Shown here piece by piece: positions 57,395 to 64,000 of a stretch of DNA of 64,000 bases. Source of the DNA: Acuticoccus sp. I52.16.1. GTDB lineage: Bacteria > Pseudomonadota > Alphaproteobacteria > Rhizobiales > Amorphaceae. The stretch covers positions 186,001 to 250,000 of the forward strand of contig NZ_CP094828.1 of assembly GCF_022865125.1 (NCBI RefSeq), read 5' to 3'. Numbering within the stretch: the stretch's first letter is position 1; each line of letters opens with the position of its first letter. The notes beneath the pieces are model-generated. The model saw only the letters and a program-made list of their open reading frames with translations. It was not told the DNA's origin and ran no database searches. The position numbers and the translations under genes were made by a program.

Positions 57395-58597
57395 GTGTTC
57401 GATCTGGATCTCGGGATCAATCTCTACTTGATCGCGGCAGCGGTCCTGGTCTTCGTCGTCATCCTCGCGGCGGTGAAGACCGTGCCACAAGGCATGCACT
57501 ACACGGTCGAGCGGTTCGGCCGCTACACGCGCACGCTGCGGCCGGGACTGTCCATCCTCACCCCGTTCGTCGAGCGCATCGGCGACAAGATCAACATGCG
57601 CGAGCAGGTGCTGGACGTCCCCAGCCAGGAGGTCATCACCCGCGACAACGCCACCGTGAGCGCCAACGGCGTCACCTTCTTCCAGGTGCTCGACGCCGCC
57701 AAGGCCGCCTACGAGGTGACCGACCTGGAGCAGGGCATCCTCAACCTCACCATGACCAACATCCGCTCGGTGATGGGCTCGATGGACCTCGACGAGCTGC
57801 TCTCCAACCGCGACGAGATCAACAGCCGGGTGCTGCGGGTGGTCGACGCGGCGGTGGATCCGTGGGGTGTGAAGATCACCCGGATCGAGATCAAGGACAT
57901 CAACCCGCCGCCCGACCTCACCCAGGCGATGGCGCGGCAGATGAAGGCCGAGCGCGAGAAGCGGGCGCTGGTGCTGGAGGCGGACGGCGCGCGCCTGGCC
58001 GCCATCGCACGGGCTGAGGGGGAGAAGCAGTCGCTCATCCTCGCCGCCGAAGGGCGCCTCGAGGCCGCGATGCGTGACGCGGAGGCGCGCGAGCGCTCCG
58101 CCCAGGCCGAGGCGAACGCCACCGCCTCCGTCTCGGCCGCGATCGAGGCCGGCTCGGTGCAGGCCATCAACTACTTCGTGGCGGACAAATATGTGGGAGC
58201 GCTGCGCGATCTCGCAGCCGCGCCCAACCAGCGCACCCTGATCCTGCCGATCGACGCGGTGGCGACGCTCGGCTCACTGGCCGGCATCGCCGAGATCGCA
58301 CGCGAGGCGTTCGGCCCCCACCCCGCCGGTGGCGCGCCGGCCACATCGCCCGAGCCGCCGCGCCCCGACCGCCCCCGCCGCGATGCCGAGGACGATTATC
58401 ATCCCTGGGAAACGAGGGGCGAGGCCTCCGCCGCGTCCGTCCCACCCGCTCCGGCGCCGGAGCCGGAGCCGCGTCGCGAGGCCCCGGCATCGTCGGCGCA
58501 GGCGAGCCGCTCGGACCGCTTCCAGCGCATCAGCGCCGCGACCGAGGCGCTGGCCGAACGGCTCTCGGTGCACGACCCATGGGGGCGGCGGCCATGA
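57395..58597 (+). CDS. SPFH/band-7 membrane scaffold protein (stomatin/QmcA type)
   Basis: 400 residues. One N-terminal transmembrane segment (LYLIAAAVLVFVVILAAV), then a band-7 domain with VPQGMHYTVERFGRYTRTL and REQVLDVPSQEVITRDNA, and a coiled coil rich in Ala/Glu (about 195-265). The C-terminal ~100 residues are Pro/Ala/Glu-rich and disordered. GTG at 57395 is chosen because GGAGG lies nine bases before it; ATG at 57362 is the alternative. Paired with NfeD (ATGA overlap), a conserved partnership that organises membrane microdomains. Confidence 0.93.
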   Translation: MFDLDLGINLYLIAAAVLVFVVILAAVKTVPQGMHYTVERFGRYTRTLRPGLSILTPFVERIGDKINMREQVLDVPSQEVITRDNATVSANGVTFFQVLDAAKAAYEVTDLEQGILNLTMTNIRSVMGSMDLDELLSNRDEINSRVLRVVDAAVDPWGVKITRIEIKDINPPPDLTQAMARQMKAEREKRALVLEADGARLAAIARAEGEKQSLILAAEGRLEAAMRDAEARERSAQAEANATASVSAAIEAGSVQAINYFVADKYVGALRDLAAAPNQRTLILPIDAVATLGSLAGIAEIAREAFGPHPAGGAPATSPEPPRPDRPRRDAEDDYHPWETRGEASAASVPPAPAPEPEPRREAPASSAQASRSDRFQRISAATEALAERLSVHDPWGRRP

Positions 58598-59091
58598 TGG
58601 TCCTGCTGGCCGTGCTGCGCGACCTCGGACCCTATGCGTGGTTCATCGTCGGCGCGCTGTTCCTCATCGCCGAAGTGGTCTTGCCGGGGATCAACCTCAT
58701 CTGGTTCGGCGCGGCGGCCTCGGCGACGGGGCTGGTGGCGCTCGCCTGGCCGCCGCTCTTCGCGGCGGTCCTGGGCTGGGAGGGGCAGATGGCGGCCTTC
58801 ATCGCCTTCGCCGCCATCAGCGTGATCGGCGCGCGCTTCCTCGCCGCCCGCCGGTTCGACGACGGGATCGATCGCGTCAACCGCGACCCGTCGGTGCACA
58901 TCGGCCGCGAACTGGTTCTGGCCGAGCCGATCGTCGCCGGCACCGGCCGCGCGGTGTGGGGCGACAGCTTGTGGCGCGTCACCGGCCCGGATCTGCCGGC
59001 GGGCCTGAGGGTGCGCGTCGTCGGCGTCGACGGGTCGACGCTCAGGGTCGAGCCGCTGGCCGCCGGCACCGCGGTCGCCCACCCCGCCTGA
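58594..59091 (+). CDS. NfeD-family membrane protein
   Basis: 165 residues: three to four hydrophobic segments in the first ~80 residues, then the OB-fold C-terminal domain (GRAVWGDSLWRVTGPD and LRVRVVGVDGSTLRVEPL). It is the short (protease-less) NfeD form that works with SPFH proteins. ATG at 58594 overlaps the SPFH stop; an ATG five codons earlier is also possible. Confidence 0.92.
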   Translation: MMVLLAVLRDLGPYAWFIVGALFLIAEVVLPGINLIWFGAAASATGLVALAWPPLFAAVLGWEGQMAAFIAFAAISVIGARFLAARRFDDGIDRVNRDPSVHIGRELVLAEPIVAGTGRAVWGDSLWRVTGPDLPAGLRVRVVGVDGSTLRVEPLAAGTAVAHPA

Positions 59092-59171
59092 GGGCCAGGA
59101 AGGCGTGCATAGCGGGGATCGCGTGCCGGGCGGCGCTTCCGTACCGGCGCCGCGGACGGCACACTGGCGCC

Positions 59172-59912
59172 ATGTTGGCACATTCCTTCGGACCCCTCGT
59201 GGACGGCATCTGGGTGGAGCGGCGCAAGCGCTTCATGCTGGATGTGACGCTCGGTGACGGCAGCACGATCACCGCCCACTGCCCCAACACCGGCGCGATG
59301 ACGGGGCTCGTCAACCCTGGCTCGCGGGTGCTGCTGTCGGTCTCGGACAACCCCAAGCGGCGCTATCGGCACACGCTGGAGGCGGTGGAGGCGGACGGCG
59401 TGTGGGTCGGCGTCAACACGCAGAACCCCAACCGCGTGGCACTGGCCCTGGCGCGAGCGCGGCTCGCCCCTTTCCCCGCCGCCGGCGAGGTTCGACCCGA
59501 GGTGCGCTACGGCAAGGCCGAACGGATCGACATCCTGGTGACCGCCGAGAGCGGGCGGCGCACGTTCATCGAGATCAAGAACGTGCACCTCATGGAGCGC
59601 CCCGGCGAGGCGTCCTTCCCCGACAGCGTCACCGCCCGCGGCGCCAAGCACCTCGACGCGCTGGCCGACGTGGTGGCGGCGGGCGACGACGCGCTGATGC
59701 TCTTCCTCATCCAACGCGGCGACGCCGAGACCTTCCGTCTCGCCCGCCACATCGACGCCGCGTACGGCGAGGCGTTCGACCGGGCCTGCGCGGCGGGCGT
59801 GCGGATGGCGGCGCTGCGCTGCGCGATATCGCCGGAGGGCATCCGGGCGGCCGGCCTGATCCCGATCCTGGGGCGCGAGGAGCTGAGCGAAGCTGCCTCC
59901 GAAGCCGCCTGA
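59172..59912 (+). CDS. sfsA: SfsA family protein
   Basis: 246 residues. The order of motifs is that of SfsA: RRKRFMLDVTLGDGS, AHCPNTGAMTGLVNPGS, VGVNTQNPNRV, the restriction-endonuclease-like core FIEIKNVHLMERPGEASFPD with the metal-binding Glu/Lys pair, and FLIQRGDAETF. The protein was named for effects on sugar fermentation in E. coli; a nuclease-like or DNA-binding role is likely but unproven. Confidence 0.95.
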   Translation: MLAHSFGPLVDGIWVERRKRFMLDVTLGDGSTITAHCPNTGAMTGLVNPGSRVLLSVSDNPKRRYRHTLEAVEADGVWVGVNTQNPNRVALALARARLAPFPAAGEVRPEVRYGKAERIDILVTAESGRRTFIEIKNVHLMERPGEASFPDSVTARGAKHLDALADVVAAGDDALMLFLIQRGDAETFRLARHIDAAYGEAFDRACAAGVRMAALRCAISPEGIRAAGLIPILGREELSEAASEAA

Positions 59913-59971
59913 GATCTTGCCTTTCGCGGCCAAAACGCCGACATAACGTCAGCGGAGGGAGGCCGGCGACC

Positions 59972-60787
59972 ATGGTAGAATTCATCGATGCAGACGTGGC
60001 ACCTGCCCGCAACACGGGTCAGGTGCGCATCTACGGCCAGGACGCGTTCGCGGCGATGCACGCGGCCGGCGCGCTGACCGCCCGATGCCTCGACGAGCTG
60101 GAGGACTTCATCGTCCCCGGCACCACCACCGAAGCCATCGACGAATATGTCATGGCCTTCGCCGAGAAGCACGACGTCATCCCCGCGACCCTCTATTATC
60201 GCGGCTTCCGCAAGGCCTCGTGCACGTCGGTCAATCATGTCGTGTGCCACGGCATCCCGGTGCCGAAGCCGCTGAAGGAGGGCGACGTCCTCAACGTCGA
60301 CGTCACCTTCATCCTCGACGGGTGGCACGGCGACTCGTCGCGCATGTACCGCGTCGGCCAGGTGCGCCGCGCGGCCGACCGCCTGTTGAAGGTGACGCTG
60401 AAAGCGCTGGAGCTGGGGGTCGCCGCCGCCCGTCCCGGCAGCACCACCGGCGACATCGGCCACGCCATCCAAACCTACGTCGAGGGTGAGCGCTGCTCCG
60501 TCGTGCGCGAGTTCTGCGGCCACGGCGTCGGCCGCATCTTCCACGACATGCCGAACATCCTGCACTATGGCCGCCCCGGCGACGGGGTGCGGCTGCAACC
60601 CGGCATGATCTTCACGATCGAGCCGATGGTGAACCTCGGACGCCCGCACGTGAAGGTCCTGTCCGACGGATGGACCGCCGTGACGCGCGACCGTTCCCTC
60701 TCGGCCCAGTACGAGCACACCGTCGGCATCACCGAGGACGGCTGCGAGATCTTCACGTTCTCGCCCCACATGCTGCCGGTCGACTGA
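59972..60787 (+). CDS. map: Methionine aminopeptidase, type I
   Basis: 271 residues, removes the initiator Met from nascent proteins. All five metal ligands can be placed: Asp110 and Asp121 (NVDVTFILDGWHGDSS), His184 (GHGVG), Glu217 (FTIEPM) and Glu248 (YEHT). GGAGGGAGG lies upstream of the ATG. Alphaproteobacterial map is often next to sfsA and radC, the arrangement seen here. Confidence 0.97.
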   Translation: MVEFIDADVAPARNTGQVRIYGQDAFAAMHAAGALTARCLDELEDFIVPGTTTEAIDEYVMAFAEKHDVIPATLYYRGFRKASCTSVNHVVCHGIPVPKPLKEGDVLNVDVTFILDGWHGDSSRMYRVGQVRRAADRLLKVTLKALELGVAAARPGSTTGDIGHAIQTYVEGERCSVVREFCGHGVGRIFHDMPNILHYGRPGDGVRLQPGMIFTIEPMVNLGRPHVKVLSDGWTAVTRDRSLSAQYEHTVGITEDGCEIFTFSPHMLPVD

Positions 60788-60793
60788 TCAATT

Positions 60794-60820
60794 TCAGATT
60801 GCATGATCAAACCAATCTGA
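60794..60820. promoter_or_regulatory. Inverted repeat between map and radC
   Basis: TCAGATTG (60794-60801) and CAATCTGA (60813-60820) are perfect inverted 8-bp arms with an 11-base AT-rich centre. It lies seven bases after the map stop and 32 bases before radC, and a weak -35-like TTGCAT overlaps the left arm. Could be an operator or a transcript hairpin. Confidence 0.45.
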
Positions 60821-60851
60821 GGTAGCGTCTCCCCAGGGATGGGGATGATCT

Positions 60852-61955
60852 ATGTCCGGACCAGAGCGGGAACAGTCTCGCCTCTCGAATTCGGCGCTGA
60901 GCCTCTTGCGCGCCGCCGTCGCGGCCCACGCGGCCGCGCACGCCGACGGAGCGAGCGTTCGACCCGCCGGCGACGCGAGGCCCCCCGCCGAGCGCGACCG
61001 CCCCGCGCAGGGCGACGAACCACCACTCACCGCGAGAACCCCGAGCCCGGCCGGCCTGCCTTTGCCCGGTCACCCCCCGGCGCACGACACGCCGCCAGAC
61101 GGGCTGGCGTGCGACACGGCACGGGGGCCGGGCTCTCAGTGCGTCCGGACCGGGCCGAGAGCGGCCGTCACGTCCCGCACGTCCGCCGTGCAACCCGTGT
61201 TGTTCGAGGTCGGCGCGCGACCGCAGGCGCAGGGTTGGCCGGCGCACGCCACCACCGCCGCCGCACGTGCCGGGCACCGGCAAAGCTCGCCCGACCTCGC
61301 CGCCGGGCACCGCGAGCGTCTGCGCGACCGGTTCGACCGCGGTGAGACCCTGCCGGACTACGAGCTGCTCGAACTTCTCCTGTTTCAGTCGATCCCCCGG
61401 CGCGACACCAAGCCGACCGCCAAAGCACTGATCGCCGAGTTCGGCTCGTTCGCGGCGGTGCTGTCGGCCTCCTCGTCCCGGCTGATGGCGGTCAGCGGCG
61501 TCGGCGAACGCGTTGCGAGCGACTTTCGCCTGATCCGCGCCGCCGCCGAGCGTCTCACCCACGACGCCCTCGCCGATCGCCCGCTCCTGACCTCGACCGA
61601 CGCCGTGGTCGACTACTTTCGCGCCAAGCTGCGCGGCCTGCCGCGGGAGGAATTCCACGTCGTCTATCTCGACAAGAAGAACAAGATGCTGGCGTCCGAG
61701 TGCGCCGGCGCGGGCACGGTGGACCACACGCCGGTCTACCCTCGCGAGGTGCTGAAGCGGGCGCTGGAACTGGGGGCGAGCGCGCTCGTGCTGGTGCACA
61801 ACCACCCCTCCGGCGACCCGACCCCGTCGCGGGCCGACATCACGATGACCGAAAAGGTCATCGAGGGAGCCGCCCCGCTGGGCCTGACGGTGCACGACCA
61901 CATCATCGTCGGCGCCAACACGCACACCTCGCTGCGCGGCGAGGGCTACCTCTGA
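60852..61955 (+). CDS. radC: RadC/JAB1-MPN domain protein with long N-terminal extension
   Basis: 367 residues, against about 225 for E. coli RadC. From residue ~150 it is standard: GHRERLRDRFDRGETLPDYE, a helix-hairpin-helix (MAVSGVGERVAS) and the JAMM metal site His316, His318 and Asp329 in VHNHPSGDPTPSRAD. The first ~145 residues are Ala/Pro/Arg/Thr-rich and look disordered. Function of RadC is unsettled despite its name; it is not proven in DNA repair. Chromosomal position beside map and sfsA makes a mobile origin unlikely. Confidence 0.92.
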   Translation: MSGPEREQSRLSNSALSLLRAAVAAHAAAHADGASVRPAGDARPPAERDRPAQGDEPPLTARTPSPAGLPLPGHPPAHDTPPDGLACDTARGPGSQCVRTGPRAAVTSRTSAVQPVLFEVGARPQAQGWPAHATTAAARAGHRQSSPDLAAGHRERLRDRFDRGETLPDYELLELLLFQSIPRRDTKPTAKALIAEFGSFAAVLSASSSRLMAVSGVGERVASDFRLIRAAAERLTHDALADRPLLTSTDAVVDYFRAKLRGLPREEFHVVYLDKKNKMLASECAGAGTVDHTPVYPREVLKRALELGASALVLVHNHPSGDPTPSRADITMTEKVIEGAAPLGLTVHDHIIVGANTHTSLRGEGYL

Positions 61956-61977
61956 CGAAAGGTCATGGCGGAAGCGG

Positions 61978-62847
61978 TCAGGACGGGGCGACGCGCTCGG
62001 CGATGTAGGGCGGAAGCGCGAAAGCGGCGCGGTGAACGGCCGGCGTCCAGTAGCGCATGGCGAGGTCGAGCGAGAGCGCCCGCTCCTCCAACGCCTGCTG
62101 CTTGACCGCCTTCAGCGCCGGGTCGGAGGTTGCGAAGGCGTGCGCCATCGGCCCGCCGGTATAGCTGGGCACGGTGGACAGGAAGAAGCTCACGTCGTCG
62201 AACACATGGCGCAGGGTGGCGGCATGGCCGCGAAGCCAGTCGCCGGCCAGGAACGGCATGCCGGACTGGCACACCATCACTCCGCCGGGCCGCAGGACAC
62301 GACGGCAGCGGGTGTAGAACACGTCGGTGAAGAGAGCGGCGCCAGGTCCGATCGGGTCCGGCGCGTCGACGACGATGATATCGTAGGTGGCCTTCGTGTC
62401 GCGCACGAACGCGGCTCCGTCCTCGATCACCAGGGACAGACGCGGGTCATCGAACGCGCCGGCCGACACCGACGGCACCTCGGCGACCATGAGGTCGACC
62501 ACCGCGCGGTCGATCTCCACCAAGGTCAGGCTGGCGACGGGATGGCGCAGCACCTCGCGGGCCACGCCGCCGTCGCCACCGCCCAGGATCAGCACGTCGC
62601 GCGCCCCGCCATGAGCGAAGAGCGCCACGTGCGACATCATCTCATGATAGACGAACTCGTCGCCGGTGGTGACCTGGATGGTGCCGTCGAGCGTCAGGAC
62701 ACGGCCGAAGCTGGGGTTGTCGAACACCGCCAGGGCCTGCTCGCCGTCGACCGTGCGCACCGGCTTGTCGACACGCAACGACGTGCGGAAGCCCGCCTCG
62801 TCGTTGACCGTCTCGGTGACCCAGTTTGCCCAGTCGGGCAATGTCAA
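61978..62847 (-). CDS. speE: Spermidine synthase (polyamine aminopropyltransferase)
   Basis: 289 residues. Rossmann-type aminopropyltransferase; the SAM-analogue site LILGGGDGGVAREVLRH, ELVEIDRAVVDL-type stretch (here LVEIDRAVVDL) and IIVVDAPDPIGPGAALF are typical. It moves the aminopropyl group of decarboxylated SAM onto putrescine. The likely start is TTG at 62847, overlapping the speD stop (TTGA); no ATG fits the conserved N-terminus. Confidence 0.94.
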   Translation of the reverse strand: MTLPDWANWVTETVNDEAGFRTSLRVDKPVRTVDGEQALAVFDNPSFGRVLTLDGTIQVTTGDEFVYHEMMSHVALFAHGGARDVLILGGGDGGVAREVLRHPVASLTLVEIDRAVVDLMVAEVPSVSAGAFDDPRLSLVIEDGAAFVRDTKATYDIIVVDAPDPIGPGAALFTDVFYTRCRRVLRPGGVMVCQSGMPFLAGDWLRGHAATLRHVFDDVSFFLSTVPSYTGGPMAHAFATSDPALKAVKQQALEERALSLDLAMRYWTPAVHRAAFALPPYIAERVAPS

Positions 62848-63305
62848 AGCCCGCGGCCGCGCAGGAACTCGCTCACCGCGATATTCTTCGGGGTGAAGGC
62901 CTTGCGCAGCACGTCGATGCAGGCGTCGGGCTGGGTCTCGCCGCACATGAAGATGTCCAGCGCGGCATACTTGTGCTCGGGCCAGGAGTGGATGGAGATG
63001 TGGCTTTCGGCCAGCACGGCGACGCCCGACACACCGCCATTCTCGTCAAAGTGGTGCAAATGCACGTGCAAGAGCGTGGCCCCTGCGACGTCGACGCACT
63101 CCTTCAGCGTCTCTTCGATGTGCTGCAGATCGTCGAGACGCTCCCCGCCATAGACGTCGACAATGATGTGGGCGCCGGCACAGCGAACGCCGTCCCGCAG
63201 CATCATGTGTTCGTCGCCGGACGCTTCCGCCTCCGGCAGGTCAGCGATGAAGTCCTCGTCGACGACGCCGTCAATCGTTCGGGTCAGGGGGCGGTGTTGA
63301 GCCAT
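62844..63305 (-). CDS. speD: S-adenosylmethionine decarboxylase proenzyme
   Basis: 153 residues, prokaryotic class 1B type. Self-cleavage at Glu100-Ser101 (LAESHISIHSWPEHKYAALD) makes the pyruvoyl cofactor. It supplies decarboxylated SAM to SpeE, encoded immediately downstream with overlapping codons. The gene is divergent from a PadR-type regulator across an AT-rich 205-bp region. Confidence 0.95.
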   Translation of the reverse strand: MAQHRPLTRTIDGVVDEDFIADLPEAEASGDEHMMLRDGVRCAGAHIIVDVYGGERLDDLQHIEETLKECVDVAGATLLHVHLHHFDENGGVSGVAVLAESHISIHSWPEHKYAALDIFMCGETQPDACIDVLRKAFTPKNIAVSEFLRGRGL

Positions 63306-63436
63306 CCGCGGGTCGCACCTCGTAGTCTCTCGGGGTTATGTCCGGCCGGGAACGTAGGCTGAGCGGGCGAGACAATCAAGTCACGAAGCGCACTGAGCGC
63401 GCATATCACAAGCCCCTCAACAAACGCGATTTTTGA

Positions 63437-63464
63437 TTGCATCAACCTATCGCAAAACTATATC
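63437..63464 (+). promoter_or_regulatory. Predicted promoter of the PadR-type gene
   Basis: TTGCAT (63437-63442), a 16-base spacer and TATATC (63459-63464). The -10 element overlaps the left arm of an inverted repeat, as expected for repression at the promoter. Confidence 0.5.
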
Positions 63465-63479
63465 CCGTTACGAGATATA
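63459..63479. promoter_or_regulatory. Candidate operator between speD and the PadR-type gene
   Basis: TATATC-N9-GATATA, a perfect inverted repeat in the lowest-GC stretch of the window, 32 bases before the regulator start. Known PadR proteins bind short AT-rich inverted repeats near their own promoters, so autoregulation and control of speDE are plausible. Confidence 0.55.
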
Positions 63480-63510
63480 TCGGGCCGACATATCACGAAC
63501 CGAGGACACT

Positions 63511-64000
63511 TTGAGCGCCGACACTCTAAGCCCCGTCGCCATGCTGTGCCTTGCCATTCTCTTCAACGGCGAGCGCACGGGCTATGAGATCAAGAAAGAG
63601 TCGCTCGAAGGGCGCCACCGCTGGTTCGTCGACGCCAGCTACGGCTCCATCTACCCCGCCCTCGCCCGCCTCGCCCACGGAGAACTCGTGACCGTGCGCG
63701 AGGAGGTCCAGTCGGGCCGCCCCTCGCGCAAGGTCTATTCCATCACCGCCACCGGGCGCGCCACGCTGCTCGATTCGCTGGCGCAACCGGCCGGACCGGA
63801 CGTCTACCGCTCGCGCTTCCTGCTGCTCTCCACCTTCGCCCCGCGCCTGCCGCGCCACGTGATCGAGGAGGCGATCAACGAGCGCAAGGCCGGGCTGCGC
63901 TATGAGATCGCCTCCATCCGGGCCGCCATGGCCGACGCCGACCGGGACGGCGACCCGCACTGCGAGGCGCTCGAATGGGCGGCCGCGTACGGGGAGAACT
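63511..64000 (+). CDS. PadR-family transcriptional regulator, 5' part (runs off the window)
   Basis: About 163 residues are present, with the frame open to the window end. The N-terminal winged helix is typical of PadR: LSPVAMLCLAILFNGERTGYE, then SYGSIYPALARLAHGELV and RPSRKVYSITATGR. The remaining part starts the helical dimerisation domain. TTG at 63511 with GAGG five bases upstream is the likely start; an ATG at 63541 would truncate the first helix. The effector is unknown. Confidence 0.9.
   Translation, partial: MSADTLSPVAMLCLAILFNGERTGYEIKKESLEGRHRWFVDASYGSIYPALARLAHGELVTVREEVQSGRPSRKVYSITATGRATLLDSLAQPAGPDVYRSRFLLLSTFAPRLPRHVIEEAINERKAGLRYEIASIRAAMADADRDGDPHCEALEWAAAYGEN

Overview
The window is GC-rich (roughly 70 % by eye) and tightly packed, with many 4-nt start/stop overlaps and many GTG and TTG starts. 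Core gene content and order point to an alphaproteobacterium, most likely a Hyphomicrobiales/Rhizobiales-type organism. Supporting signs are the truB-rbfA-infB-ylxR-nusA-rimP cluster, the tsf-pyrH-frr-uppS-cdsA-dxr-rseP-bamA-lpxD-fabZ-lpxA-lpxI-lpxB cluster, LpxI rather than LpxH, and gltX divergent from comEC. Genus cannot be decided from sequence alone. No tRNA, rRNA, CRISPR array, insertion sequence or phage gene was seen.

Layout. (1) 1-7.2 kb, minus strand: translation and transcription factors (truB fragment, rbfA, infB, ylxR, nusA, rimP). (2) 7.4-16.2 kb: rppH with a glutathione-peroxidase-like gene, a short-chain dehydrogenase, citrate synthase with a clear intrinsic terminator, an MFS transporter, gltX and comEC. 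(3) 16.2-30 kb, minus strand: the envelope and translation supercluster from lpxB back to tsf, covering lipid A synthesis, outer-membrane assembly, isoprenoid and phospholipid precursors, ribosome recycling, UMP kinase and EF-Ts. (4) 30-54 kb: a block of accessory and catabolic genes on both strands. It holds a beta-carbonic anhydrase, a ThDP enzyme with a family III CoA-transferase, ribA, a three-gene molybdenum hydroxylase, a methyladenine-glycosylase-like gene, folD/purU, an acetyltransferase, a DadA-like oxidase, a second CoA-transferase, HyuA/HyuB, and a TRAP transporter operon with a degenerate amidase and a 54-residue membrane protein. (5) 54-64 kb: rpsB on the plus strand, then an FkbM methyltransferase, cytochrome c', a dihaem cytochrome c, an SPFH/NfeD pair, sfsA, map, radC, the spermidine genes speD/speE and a PadR-type regulator cut by the window edge.

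Main points. rpsB and tsf, adjacent in most bacteria, are about 24 kb apart here and on opposite strands, with the catabolic block between them. In the TRAP operon the amidase-fold protein has lost all three catalytic residues and is followed by a tiny two-helix membrane protein, which makes it the best candidate for an undescribed system. The molybdenum hydroxylase large subunit has Asp where the family has its catalytic Glu. Several accessory promoters carry perfect short inverted repeats that look like operators. ylxR appears to need a non-standard CTG start, and rimP starts at TTG beside a run of eight T. Functions given for the catabolic genes are family-level; substrates are not known.
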